Positions 48,201 through 60,494 of a stretch of DNA of 64,000 nucleotides are shown piece by piece. Source of the DNA: Burhinus oedicnemus (lineage: Eukaryota > Chordata > Aves > Charadriiformes > Burhinidae). The notes under the pieces were generated by a model that was not told the DNA's origin, ran no database searches, and saw only the letters and a program-made list of their open reading frames with translations. The translations under genes and the position numbers were made by a program. The stretch is taken from assembly GCA_008921705.1 (NCBI GenBank), contig VFFE01009081.1:667912-731911 (forward strand), given 5' to 3'. How positions within the stretch are numbered: position 1 is the stretch's first letter; each line of letters opens with the position of its first letter.

Positions 48201-48845
48201 TTCGTTAGCTGACGGCCCACGACTGGCCTGGCGGTGGAACCACAGGCAGTAAAACCCTGCCAAGATTGGGTCGCTTCAGCTCCCCGGAACAAAGGTTGCT
48301 CTGAGCCCTGCACTGAAAACTTCCCAAAAGCGCTTCGGAGGGGTGTAGGAACACACACAGCCCTGGCAGCCTCTCGGTCTGGGCAGTCACAGTGAGCCAT
48401 GAGTTGTGAAGAGCAAGGACCAGATAAATTTCCCAAAATTTCAGTTTATTGAAACTTAATTATATGCACTGGAAAAGACCTTTAGTTAAAGCACACCCCG
48501 CTAATTTTGGACAATTAAGAGATAAAAGGAGAGGTAATATTTTACCCCAAATACTCATATTTAATTGATTTATTGTACAGACGTGAGTATCTGTTTCTAA
48601 CTGGAAAGGACGATGACCCAGGACGCTTGTCCTTGTTTGCAGGTTTATTGGCAGGTCTCTCATTAGCTACTGCCCCTCCTACGAGTGTCCTCTCACAGCC
48701 CTCGCTCACCACGGCTGCACAACACTATTCACCTGAATATTCAAGTACTTAAGGGCAGCACATTTGAAAAACACGTCTTTCTGTTCATTTTCTTTTCTTT
48801 TCCTCTCTGTCTCTCCCTTTTTAATCTTTCTCAGTGCAGAGCAGT
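45295..48845. other. Single-copy DNA, no gene recognised
   Basis: AT-rich sequence with A runs near 46110-46180 is followed by a GC patch at 46300-46500 that is open on both strands. No repeats or RNA genes were recognised. Confidence 0.5.
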
Positions 48846-48849
48846 TATA

Positions 48850-48945
48850 ACCTGATTAATTAAGCTGACCGCTCCACTGAGATTTTGTAAATTGGGTTAT
48901 AAACCGAGCAATTAATAACCATTATAAATATGAATATAAATTGGC
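48850..48945. promoter_or_regulatory. Homeodomain-motif-rich block
   Basis: CCTGATTAATTAAGCTGACC, GTTATAAACC and GCAATTAATAACCATTATAA lie within about 95 bases. The clustering of TAAT cores and a CDX/HOX-like TTATAAA resembles developmental enhancers. Conservation is not tested. Confidence 0.25.
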
Positions 48946-48949
48946 ACTC

Positions 48950-51185
48950 CACATTTTGGTATGGGTTGCTGGCAGTCCCTCTCTCTGCTTTCCCAGTGGA
49001 GAGCGGCTCTCCTGCCCCGCAGTGCTTGGCAGCACTGGACCGTGCCCCATTCCTGTTATTTTGCAGAGTCCTGACCTGAATTCCAATGGGAAAGGGAAGC
49101 ACTGCCTACCGACACTTCATGGCGTTTCCCTTCAGTTCACTACCAGTACGCTGGCTGCTGATTTCAGCTTTTATGGAAAATACCTATTCAGGTCACACCA
49201 CACAAATCTTTTACATAACCGCACATCAGTATTTTACATTCTTACTGTGTATTTTGAAAATAAAGGATACACTTAACTCAACAGTATTTATTTCCTGAGT
49301 GTGAAAATATGAATTTACTGTGAATTTCCTTGTGCATGTAGTATCGCATTCATTTACTGCAGTTTCTTTCCTTACTGGACATGAAGTCCTTAACCCCGCA
49401 AACTCACACAAGCCCAGCAGATTTACTCCAGAAACAACCGTTTACCTACACCGAGATCCGATTTTGCTTCCAAAATCTCTGTGATATCCTTTAAATGATG
49501 TGCCACGTGCTGTTTGAAAGACTTTTCAGAACACTTCAATGCTGTGAAATAAGGATTCAGATGACCCTGGTTTAAGACGGCCGGTCCCACTGCGGGTCCA
49601 CCTCACCCTCTTGGTGGGCAGCCACAGGACCGCAGCATCCCCGGCAGAGAGCACAATGTGCCGCATCCCCCTCCAGGCCTGAAAACACACCTGGAATATT
49701 TTTTTTTAATCTCTCTTTATTTTTTTGTGTCGTTGTTTGGGGTTTTTATTGGGGGTTTTTTTGGTTTTCCGTGTAGTAACAAGGGACATGTTTCTTCTCC
49801 CAGTGAATGTCTGGTGTTCTACAGACCTATATCTTTGGAGACGCCACCACCCCCAAACAGCCCTAGCGTGGGGAAGTACAGAATGATATAGTTACAAGGA
49901 TTTTATTTAATCTTTCTCAAAATAGAGAAACCGGCTGGTTTTCGTGAACACAGGTGCACATTTTTAGTAACTTGCTGAAGCTGTCACACACCCCCAGAAA
50001 AGTGTTTCAAAATTCAAATGTCGACAAGCTGCTGTGAAGAATCTCACAAGAACACATTTACAAATCTCTCCACTGCAATAAGAAAGTAATAATTAAAGGA
50101 GGATTCCTCTCTGCATGGAAGCAGCGTTGTGTTTGAAATAAACCCGCTTTTAGATATCATTGCAAATTTATCAGGACATGTTGACTTCATCTGTTTCCAG
50201 ACAAGAAGAAGCCGCGGCTCTCGGCAAGCTCTTCTCATTTATAATACAATGCTCCCGTGGCGCTGGCAAACAGGAAATCCCAGGGCTGGTGAATATATAG
50301 AAACCTTCAGCTCCAGCTAACGATCCCTTAGGAACCCGTTTGTAACGAACTGGCCTCCGCGTGCACATGCAAAACTACGGCGTTTGAGCACTTGGCGGGG
50401 AGGCTGTGGATTGTAGTCCCAGTCCTTTTAAAACACTTTGTGCTTATTCATAAAAAAGTCTTTGTAGAGCTGGCTTAACAAAGGGAACGGCTGTGTTTCC
50501 AGTGCCATGGATAATCCCTGCTCAATTACTTCCGATTTACTGGAATAGCAATCCAGACAAGTCATTGCACTGAACACAATGTGACAGCGCTGCAGACATA
50601 CTGTCTTTGTATAATTAAAGCACAAGAAAGACTCCTCTTATAAGTTTAATACACGAGTCAGTTCCAATCTGGTACAGCAAGATTGTTTCCACATGATATT
50701 TTTCTCTTATACTTTGAAATGAAGACAAAACCCCTAATTTAGGGAATTCTGGACAGCGTCCTGAGCTGATATTAAGCATCGTATCACCAAAGTCATTAAT
50801 TAACATTAGATCAGAATTTGGCCGACCTACTAATTTAAATTGATCCAAGTAATACATTACTTTTTTACGAAGTAGAAATTAATCTTAATTCGCAATGCAG
50901 ATAAAGATATGTACCTTTCTCTATTTTTCCAGATTTACTGGAAACCTTAATACACATCGGAAACCGTCACACTTACATCCTGTTCCAAAGATCCCGTGCA
51001 GCCTGGTTTCTTGCTGTTTTCACTCTAACTCAGAGATACCATCTCTAAAATAGATCCAGATCTAAGCACGGTTTATGCGGAACGCCTTTACCTACTAATG
51101 CAAATGGAATTCAGCCGATGCAGAAATTGCCTGCAAGCAGAGGGAGCTCTGACTCTTCCCACAGCAGACCCCGTGGCTCCGATCC
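48950..51185. other. Single-copy DNA, no gene recognised
   Basis: The tract at 49690-49775 is T-rich and G/T-rich low-complexity sequence. The remainder is ordinary AT-rich DNA. A minus-strand frame near 50615-50857 contains TTAATTAATGAC and looks more like non-coding motif sequence than protein. Confidence 0.45.
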
Positions 51186-51189
51186 GCAG

Positions 51190-51370
51190 GGATGGGATCC
51201 CCAGGACGGTGCCAGCAGGGGCGGCTTAGCCCTCCCGTGTCCCCCACCATGCCACGGGGGTGCCCGGCTTTGGGGCTCACCCAGCGGCACGTCCCTGCTC
51301 CCGCCTGCAGCCCCGGCACAGCCCGTCCCACTCGGCCCCAGCGCCAGCCCCACCAGCCCGCGCAGGGGGG
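51190..51370. promoter_or_regulatory. GC/CpG-rich patch
   Basis: About 14 CpGs lie in roughly 180 bases with C-rich runs (CAGCCCCGGCACAGCCCG). Both strands are open in parallel (124 and 135 codons), as expected from composition. Confidence 0.25.
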
Positions 51371-51379
51371 TTCCTTTTT

Positions 51380-52295
51380 TCACGTTAGCCCTAGAAATAA
51401 AACCTGTCAATAGTGACTGTTCTACAGAAAATATTTCAAAAGAACCATGGGAACTTTGCATGACAGTCTGTAGAAAACACTGTTCTGCATGATGTGCAAC
51501 ACGGGACACAATCACCACTTACTGCCTAATAAAAAATGTAATAAATTTCCATTTGGGCCCATTTCCCAAAACATAAGTGAAGCAATTGTACCTGCTTCAA
51601 GGACAAATGTCCCAGAGCCACCCAGCCGCGGGCTGAGGCTCAGCTCACATCACTCCCCACCAACCCAGTGACCACAGCAGTGGTCATTGTGTAGTGTAGT
51701 CCCACACAGAAGTGAAAAGCCACGGCGAGACCGGCACCCGCCCGGCCAGACACCCCACTGCACACCTACTGGTGCACAACGAGACCTGGAACTATCTGAA
51801 AAACTTCATTTTTTTTATAGACTGCATGGTTGAAAGTAATTAGCATTACTGTTACGAACAGAAAAAAATATGAAAATGAATACACAACTTTACATAAATC
51901 TTTTCTTTCGACATGCAGCCATCCAATCCAAATACAGAAATCATTAAACAGTTCAGTCCTCAGCAGGCAAAATGAAGCTTTGGTATATATGTGCTTATTC
52001 TCTGAATAGTGCCAAGGATAACTTACCAAGAATTAACACAAGAAAACATGCCTAACCTAACACCAAGTGGTATCAAACCCCCTCAAGGTATTAGTAACTA
52101 GTGCCAGTGCTCTCAGCTCACCCTTCTCGACTATTTCAGCTGGGCTCTCCAACCCAAGGGTCAGCAAACTCAGCTGTGTCACATTGCTGAAAAAGTGAAT
52201 TTTCAGTAAAAAAATCATTGGCAGGCAAGTGCTCCACCACCCAGAGCAGGGATACTGTGGTGGCTCCCGTACAGCCGTGGCAAAACCCAAAGCTG
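51380..52295. other. Single-copy DNA, no gene recognised
   Basis: AT-rich sequence without recognised repeats precedes the CR1 tail at 52300. Confidence 0.5.
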
Positions 52296-52299
52296 AGAT

Positions 52300-52437
52300 A
52301 TCAAGGCCAGGTTGGACGGGGCTTTGAGCAACCTGGTCTAGTGGGAGGTGTCCCTGCCCATGGCAGGGGGTTGGAACTGGATGATCTTTGAGGTCCCTTC
52401 CAACCCAAACCATTCTGTGATTCTTTGATTCTATGAT
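52300..52437 (+). mobile_element. CR1 LINE 3' tail, 5'-truncated
   Basis: The copy reads 'tcaaggccaggttggacggg', 'gctttgagcaacctggtcta', 'gggaggtgtccctgcccatg' and 'ggttggaactggatgatctt'. It ends in the octamer-like tail ATTCTGTGATTCTTTGATTC. It is close in sequence to the copies at 2449 and 55425 and encodes no intact protein. Confidence 0.96.
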
Positions 52438-52799
52438 ATGACTGACCTGGAATTTCCTCTAGGGAGAGAGAAAGAAGAAAGCTGCGGTCCCTCGAGTAGC
52501 ATCATGTGCATCTACCAAACTACAGAAAGCCCCAAAGAGTGCCAGGGATTGAAATGTAGGCCGCATCATTGGCAGAGCAATGCAATGCTAAATCTAATAG
52601 AAACAATTTGACTTACAAATTTTCAAAATTATTATAAATTTTTTTTAAATAGTGAATTCTTTACAATGTGAATTAAGAACATTTCTGTTGTTTGCAAAAC
52701 TTTAAAAGTGGTTTTACACCTATTATTGAAAAATGTACTTCTTATAAGCAAAATATTCTTATAAAACTGCTTAGTAAGAAACCTTTATCACATTTTATC

Positions 52800-52993
52800 A
52801 GAGAACAGCTGAGCTTGGAAAAGACCTCTGGAGATCTGCTAGTCCAGCCCCTGCTCAAAGCCGGGTCAGCCGGAGCAGGTTGCTTGGGACCGTGTCCAGT
52901 TGGGTTTGAACATCTCCGAAGATGGAGTTACTGTGACCTGGGCAACTTGATCCGGTGCTCAAGCATCCCCATTGGAAAAGAGGTTCTTTTCTT
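52800..52993 (-). mobile_element. Older CR1 LINE 3' fragment
   Basis: The plus strand shows the inverted CR1 3' region in diverged form: 'cttggaaaagacctctggag', 'agtccagcccctgctcaaag', 'gagcaggttgcttgggaccg' and 'gaacatctccgaagatggag'. The terminal octamer tail is eroded. It lies 360 bases from the plus-strand copy at 52300 in opposite orientation. It is more diverged than that copy, so it was probably inserted earlier. Confidence 0.88.
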
Positions 52994-52994
52994 T

Positions 52995-55420
52995 TATTGC
53001 CTAAAGTAAGCCCACTGTCCTGATAAGAACCCCACACCACCAAAGACTATCATGGGAACAAATGAACAGAAAGCCCTTGGAAAAAACTAAATTCACTTTT
53101 TGATCAAATACGGCAGAAAAACTGACATCTGCAATTAGTTTGATACAATGTTTTCACTGAAGGCGCAAATTAGGCAGCATTTGACTGCATATAAAATAAT
53201 GTAATCAGAATTATTAAACACTTTGAGAGGGGAAAAATACCCTTCCTCTTATGGAAGAATTTCTTCAAATGTATCACAGGTTGAATTAGGGTGACCAATC
53301 ATAAAATTATACCCCAAATTAAGTCCACGTACTTAAATAAATGTATCTGATAATGCTTGTAACAACTAACACGTCTTTAAACAACTGCTGCTAGACCTCT
53401 ACAGGCACTACTGCTATATAGGAACATAATTTCCCGTCACAAACATAATGCTGTTCCTCACTCTTTTCTATATATTTAAGTTCTGTTTGCTTTGACTTCC
53501 AAACTACCTGACTAGAATTAGAGTTTTCTTTGATGTTCCAACTAAGCAGAGCAAGAAGTATTTGTCATTTCCTATAGGATATATACATATTCAAAGCAAA
53601 AAAGAAGAGCAAAATGACTACCAGTAATGATTACTGTACGTAATATAATCACATGGGATTACAGAGATAAATTACATCAGAGCTTTTACAGTACAGTTAA
53701 AAGCTTCTAAAAGTAAGGCACATGCTAAAATAACAGCTGGAGAACAGCTGGATTCTCAAGACAAAAAGTATTGAAGCACAGTAATAAATCACGGAACCTG
53801 CATGTCTGACTCACTGACTTGATCAGGAAAAAAGAATTGCCGAGTACAAAGTGTAATAAAGAGCGGTGCCAAGAAATAGTCATATCTGCCAGTAATAATT
53901 TGAAGTTGAAATATAATCATACACAATATATATGATAAATAACTTGAGACAAGGTATCCAGTGACAAAGGTAAATAATACATTTATGTGGAAGTAAGGAT
54001 TTACACTGAAGCTGTGAAATAAAACTAGAGAGATACTGTAAATATTGTCCGCTCCCGGTGATGACTTTAATTTCTCAGACAAACAACTTCTAAGGTTTCC
54101 CGTGTATTTGCTGGACCTGGAACCAACACCTTTTCTATCTCCAAAGTTTCAAAATAATGCACACACTTCCAGCCACTGGCCACCACTAAGTTTTGAAGGG
54201 AACAATGTATTTGACGATGAAGTAATGAGTAAAAAATGAATTATGAAAATTTATCACATAAAAAACCCCAACCTACAACATAAAAAGGACAGCTTATTCC
54301 CACGTTAAACCTCACAGAAGAAAGCCATGGGCAAGCTGCTGTGAAGACACTGCTGCTGGAAACCCCCCAGTCTGCACCATTCCAGCCACCGTTCCTCCCG
54401 CGGGATGGAGTGCCGGTCCCCACCGCACGCCCTGCCTCGCTGCGGGAGGGATGCGGCGCAGCGGCTGAGCCCCTCCGGCCCCAGACCATGGGGACCCATG
54501 GGCAGACAGCCCACCTCCAGTTTGGGGGAAGACGAGGGAATGTGTATCGCCTTCAGAAGCTGAAGGGACCTTGTAAGAGGCTTGCGCTGTCTGAAACCTT
54601 GCGGAGGTGCCATAACGGCATACAGCAAAGGCAGCGTGAGCATGTCTCCTCCAGAAAACAGAAAGCTCCTTACTGTCCCTACTGAAGGTGATATTTGTCT
54701 TAAATTAAATCAGTCAGCTTATACAAGAAGCTTCAGGGAGGAACCCAGATTGCCATATATGAAACTAAACTGCAACATGCAAAATTTTATCCCGTATTTC
54801 AACCATCGTCAATATATAACTGCAAAGAAATAAAATATCACTTTCATATATCTTGCTTTTCAAGTTTAGTTCAATACAGATAAGTTTATCTATGCCACAG
54901 GGCTATGATTTTTTCCAGCCTAATTATTATTACTCATACTTGAATTTCACTGGTAACCTTTTAAATATTTAAGGAAAGCTTTATGCTTTATGTTAAATGT
55001 GCAAAATAGTCTTTGTATAGAGCAGGGATGTCTCTGCACTGAAGCTGCTGCACATCTCAAATGTTCACTTCTGGCAGTCAGTCTGCTACCATAAATAATC
55101 CAGGTTGTTATGCTCCTTAAAAGTCAAGACAAAATTAAAGATAGTATGGAAAAAAATTGAGCCACAAGACAAAGCACCACAACTGACACGCAGGGAGAGG
55201 CGAGGCGTGTATTTTGGACAGACAGCGATGGGTGTCTCACCGGGGAGGCAGATGGTGCCCACCGGCGGCACCGCGGCGGTGCTGCACCCACCCTCGGTGC
55301 TGGGAAGCGGCACCGGCAAAGGTCTCTGAAATTTACACCTTGGGAGGCATCGGGATGGCAAAATAAACTCACACGTCAATGAGAAACATGCGGAGACACA
55401 GCCCTTTTCACGCTGCTATG
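52995..55420. other. Single-copy DNA, no gene recognised
   Basis: The stretch at 53050-54040 is AT-rich. GC patches at 54340-54500 and 55190-55320 carry frames open on both strands. No splice-bounded coding block was recognised. Confidence 0.5.
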
Positions 55421-55424
55421 GGGA

Positions 55425-55620
55425 TGAGGGTGGTGAGACACCAGCTGAGGTTGCCCAGAGAAGCTGTGGCTGCCCCATCCCTGGAGGTGTTCAAGGCCAG
55501 GTTGGACGGGGCTTGGAGCAACCTGGTCTAGTGGGAGGTGTCCCTGCCCAGGGCAGGGGGGTTGGGAATAGATGGTCTTTAAGGTCCCTTCCAACCTAAA
55601 CCATTCTGTGATTCTATGAT
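55425..55620 (+). mobile_element. CR1 LINE 3' end, about 195 bases
   Basis: In sense order it shows 'gagggtggtgagacaccagc', 'gttgcccagagaagctgtgg', 'ccatccctggaggtgttcaa', 'ggccaggttggacggggctt', 'gggaggtgtccctgccca' and 'aaggtcccttccaacc', then the tail CATTCTGTGATTCTATGAT. The segment up to the ORF2 stop is short and frame-disrupted, so there is no functional protein. It retains more of the 5' side than the related copies at 2449 and 52300. Confidence 0.96.
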
Positions 55621-55624
55621 CTCT

Positions 55625-58585
55625 CAGCGTAAGCGGCAGTTGTTAGAGAATCCCGTTTGACGCAAAGATGGACAGTTAATGGACCATTAATCCCTCGCAC
55701 TGCCCAGATCATCTGTCTAAACATTACATTAAGGATTTCACAGTGCCTGAAACAAGTGACCTTACCCAAGAGCCCAAGACAAGTTGTGCACGGCTGGTCC
55801 CAGGGGGAGCAGCCTCTGGCGAGGGGTGTGGAGCCGCAGACGGGGCCACCACATCCCCCAGAGACGTCCCATCAGCCGGTGGTGCCCACCTCCTGCAGAG
55901 CCAGGGGCATTGCGCAGCCCCTGCTGCCTGCTCACCTGGTTTGCAGTGTCTACACAATACGGAACCAGAGGAGGGTGTTATTTACTTTTTTTTCATTCCT
56001 CAGCCTGAATAATTGGTTTAATAACCAAGAATAACCGAGGCAGATTACACTGAGGGAACGGCTTGCAGGCTTGCCGCTCTGGGCAGACATCTCCCTTAAA
56101 CCTGCTCTTGGCTGCCAAGCACGCCGAATTTGTGTTCCTGCAAGCTATTTCAGTCCATGATCAGCCCAGGTATGGAACAAGAGATAATCCAGCACCGAGG
56201 AGTGACAGCCAGCCAGCGCTGTCCCCACCAACCAGCGGCAGCAAAGTCTCCTTGGCCGGTATACTCCACCGGCATTGCTGGCCACTGCAAGCAATTAGCG
56301 GTGAACTTTGGGACGGAATTGACATAAAATGGATCCTTGCATCCTCTTTCTTGTGACTTTTGGGGTTTTCTTTTCAGCTTGCACTCTCAGGGGTGAGTGG
56401 TGAAGCGCAGAGGATGGCGAGCATGGCAGCCCTCCTGCAGGCTCCAGGGGTTTGATGGGATCAGCAATGCCCCTAATCAGAAAAAAAGAAACCTGCATTC
56501 TGTAATAATGTGAGTGGCAAGGTGCTGTGTCCTCAGAGATCTCCTGTGTCCATATATAGAAGGATGCTTCAGAAGTGGGTAAATTTTGGGTTTTGAGGCT
56601 CTGTTTGAGTAGAAGAATGAAAAACATACTTATCAATTGGTGTACAGATCAAGGTAAGAAGACCAAAAAAAATACTAATAAAAAACCAGCAGAACTCCAG
56701 GAGTAAAGTTTTAAGAACAGTATGTATAAAGGAAGAAGAGGTCCTTGTGGAGCATTTGTGCACATCACTGGGGTTTCCAAACCTGACTTCCATGAGCACA
56801 CATCAAAACTAGGAAGTCTCCTACTCAAAACCTGAGTCCTGGCTGCTACTGACACCCATGGGGCCTGAGATGCCACGTGGGGACCGGGACCTCCATCGCC
56901 GGCCCTGCCTGCCTCGCTCAGACCTCACCACTGAGTTCTCCTAAACCAGGGCTCACACTGGGAAGTGCAGCACGCTTCAGGCATTCGGAAGCAGATTAAA
57001 TCGCTGTCATGGATGATCTGTGTCCAATAACGACATGAACTACCCCTTGCTCTGGGCTCCACCAGAGGGTCTGATCTCCAACACCAAGACTCCAGCCCCT
57101 GTCCAATGCCTTGGACAGGAAGCAGGACTCTTCAGATGTCCAATAAAGCACAGCAGAGAACAAACACTTGTATAAAGCAATTTGTACAGCTCTCACAAGC
57201 AGGCAACGGAGAGCGGCTGCCTGAGTCTCAGACGTAACAACGCAGGCTTCAAAGAAAGCCATCATTAAACCTGGGGCCGAGGGCTCAGCACTGATTGAAA
57301 TCTGACTAATTGGGTCTACCAGTAAACAGGCAGGGACTAGAAAGGAAAAAATATTTAGGGTAAGCAAATGTCCTAGAAAAATCCAAAGCTCTAGTAAAAA
57401 ATAAATTCCGGTGCATGTTCCAAAAAGGTCTTTTTTTGTCTACAATTAAAAACAAACTGGACATTTTGGGGCAGTTTGCAACAGGAAGGTAAGATGCTGT
57501 GGAGGTATCTGGGGAGCCCAGAACATGGTCCACTGTCACACTGCAATGGGATACTTGCATTTAAATTTGTTTGTTACGCAGCCTCACATACATACTTCAA
57601 AATATTTTGTAGCATTTTGCTGCAATGCAACAGAATGTAACGCAAAATACCACGCATCCACATGAATCACGGTGCTGCGTTCGTTACTCCACGCTCAACG
57701 AACGGCGTTTCTTGGCACCTGTTGGTTGTGGGACTAAAGGTCTTGGCCATTACCAAAGGACCGGAATCCAGCCAGCTCCTGAGCTGCATCTCTGCGGACA
57801 GAAAGGAAATTACGACTAACCCCAGAGACACGGCAGTATCTACAATAAAGGGCTGCTCTCTGAAAGTGGTGAGGGAAACAACGTGGTAAGAAGATCTGCA
57901 GTGATCTGAATAAATGAGCTGTCCTGGGGGTGTGGGGAGGGAGGCCCCATACTACCAGATAGGTTTTTTCCTCGTTCCTTTTCTCCAGTCGCTTTTTCTG
58001 TCTTGCTTTTATTTTTTAAACTACCTGGAAGGAACAAGGTAGATCTTTTTTGAGTAAAAATTGTTTGCACATAAATGTTAAACAACCTACGCTTGTCAGA
58101 AATGTAAAAACTAGGAGCATCGGTTACTAGTTATGTATTATTACTATGTCATTACTAAAAGACCTAACTTTTGCATCACCATGCCAGTATTTATACTTCA
58201 TTATATTGAAGGGACTTATTATATTTAAAGGGTTATCTCTACTGCCTTGCACTGTTCAAAGCAGTAAATGGCTGCCAAGTTTGATTAATGGCCAAGAGGA
58301 ACCTAAGGCATTTAATCAATCTCAAAGGTTTTTTATTGCAAATATTCTACAAAGAGCTTATTCCTGTTATAAAACAAACTACGGATCAAAAATAAAAATA
58401 AAAAGAACTATTCTTCCCTCCTATAGGAAATTGCAATTATCTTCTAACACAGCGTTGAATTTTCAAGGGATGTAATTTTTCGCTCATGTCAAGGCATATA
58501 TAGATTTGTATGTGAAAAAGATGCATTAAAATAAACAATTGAGTGGCACGTGTGGAAAAAGATTAACATTTAACACCTGAGGCAC
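55625..58585. other. Single-copy DNA, no gene recognised
   Basis: GC-rich patches at 55790-55940 and 56090-56290 give frames in several phases. A 109-codon plus frame at 58146-58475 lies in AT-rich DNA and lacks splice or start context. Its TTTGATTAATGG and CATTTAATCAATC motifs look non-coding. Confidence 0.45.
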
Positions 58586-58589
58586 AATT

Positions 58590-58672
58590 TTCAGAATTAC
58601 CCATGCAAAAATGTGCATGCAATTGCATACCACCAAGTAATTACCTGATTTGCATATGTAATGAACTATGAG
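58590..58672. promoter_or_regulatory. POU/octamer-type motif cluster
   Basis: Within about 80 bases lie CATGCAAAA, the palindromes TGCATGCA (58614-58621) and TGCAATTGCA (58618-58627), GTAATTACC, and an exact octamer ATTTGCAT (58648-58655) followed by ATGTAATGA. Such clusters are typical of conserved neural enhancers bound by POU and homeodomain factors. This is a motif reading only. Confidence 0.35.
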
Positions 58673-59353
58673 GCCACCACTTCAGGAAGAATTTCGGTGT
58701 CATTTTGAAGGGTCTGTCCAGTGCAGAAAGTGAGGGAACGTTAGGCTCTCATCTTCTCAAAGTTTAACATAAGCGCAGTGCTCAGAAAAGGACCCGAAAA
58801 GACAGCTGTGGAGACCAAACATTTACTCGAAGCCTGGGCAGGAGCCGCACCACGGTCCCAGGGGTGTCCGGGAATACCCCTTTACTGCAAAGAAACGTGG
58901 CTTATAAATACCCTGATCGCTCACCTCTCGCAACCTAGATCTCAAGCTGTTTAAATAGGGTGTGATTAACATACAAGAAGGGAAAAATAAGATGTCTTTT
59001 GGAAGCCTTTCTGAACCACACAACTGCTTGCCCTGTGGGCATCAGACGCACTCGACCCACCGTATTTCCAAACACCTCGAAATACTCTGTGTGAAACCAG
59101 AACCTCACCCAGACCTGCCCAAGCAGAAGAATGCGAAGACACCCCACACAGCAGCACCCCTTACTGCACCGCCACGGTCGTTACTATTGCCAAAACAAAA
59201 TATGGTCCAGCCGGTATCACTCTGTTGAAGTAGAATGAGGGGTATGGTGAAAAATAAAAAGTTTTACTTCTGTTTATTTCTTAACATTTGGGATTAGTCG
59301 TGTACATATTTATGTTGAACTTCAAAGGAAATAAAGCACCCCCCTCAGGGAGA

Positions 59354-59397
59354 TTTTATTTTACTTTATGTTAGATTTTACTTTATTTTACTTTGTC
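59354..59397. repeat. ATTTTACTTT low-complexity repeat
   Basis: Imperfect repeats of ATTTTACTTT(A) occur in AT-rich DNA. Confidence 0.75.
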
Positions 59398-60435
59398 TCA
59401 CTAAACAGATGTTTGAGAAGCACACACAGAAACTGTATTTCAAAAGATTTTTTCCCCCATTATAATTAATTCATAGTATTACATATAAAAGATAACCAAC
59501 AATGAAAAGGGGTTATTGACCAGAAGCAATTCAAGAGTTATGCCATTAAAAATATATAAGGTAAAACTAAACAGAACACTCATAGGTAAAGCTGTCTAAA
59601 AACCGGCTTCTTGAAAATCGATTACTTTTGGAGAACAGAAACAGAAATTTATGCACCGATCTAATATTCTGTTTCACGGTACCCACAGGGCTGCACTGGA
59701 ACAGGCAGCTCTTGTGTGGGGAGAGAGAGTGTGGGAACAGCCACGGAGAAGTTACAGAGCCTGTCAGCGGACGCGGACCTTTCCCGTTATTTATTATTTA
59801 TTGGTCTCCCCCATAGAGCGTGAGTGAAATGAACGCCTGCTAGTGCTAACTACGGACCCATGAATTTGCAAGGTGCCCAGGGCTGTCACTTAAATAAATC
59901 TCTCCGCTGTTTCAGGTTACTATCCATAGTATTTTCTTGTTCAAATAGGGGAAAGCGCATGCCCAAAGAAGAGCTGTGCTTTAATCAATACAGACTAAGA
60001 TGTCAATAAATTTATTTTCTGTAAGCAAGAGCAGTCCAGTCCCCACAATGAGAGCTGAGATAACAAAGCTCTGTACATCTGACTGAGTTTCAGTATAAAT
60101 GATGGATGTGGTACGTAAGCCTTCAAACATATCTGCAGCCGCAGTCATGTAGGCATTTATTGATTCTAAAAAATTACTCAACCTAAATTTTCCTGTGCTA
60201 TTCTACAATACTGCATGTTATAGCAGTAAAGTACCACAGGACTCCAACAAAAGTAAATCTTTATAACCAATACTCAGACAATTACAATTTTTCCCAGTGA
60301 CACTGAGGTAATAATTAAAAATTCACAGCAAATAAAAGGGTGAATGGGACCATAAAAAAGCCAGTGCCTCATAAAAAAAAGGATGAATCAACGTAAAGAC
60401 TCTGTAACAACTACCGCTATGAATGGGCTTTGGAC

Positions 60436-60492
60436 AGCCATCTTTGTAAAAGATATAAAGCCATCTTTGTAAGAGATATAGAGCCTTCTTTT
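60436..60492. repeat. 23-bp tandem repeat, 2.3 copies
   Basis: AGCCATCTTTGTAA(A/G)AGATATA(A/G) occurs at 60436-60458 and 60459-60481, and a partial AGCC(A/T)TCTTT-like third copy follows. The two full units differ at only two positions. Confidence 0.85.
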
Positions 60493-60494
60493 TA

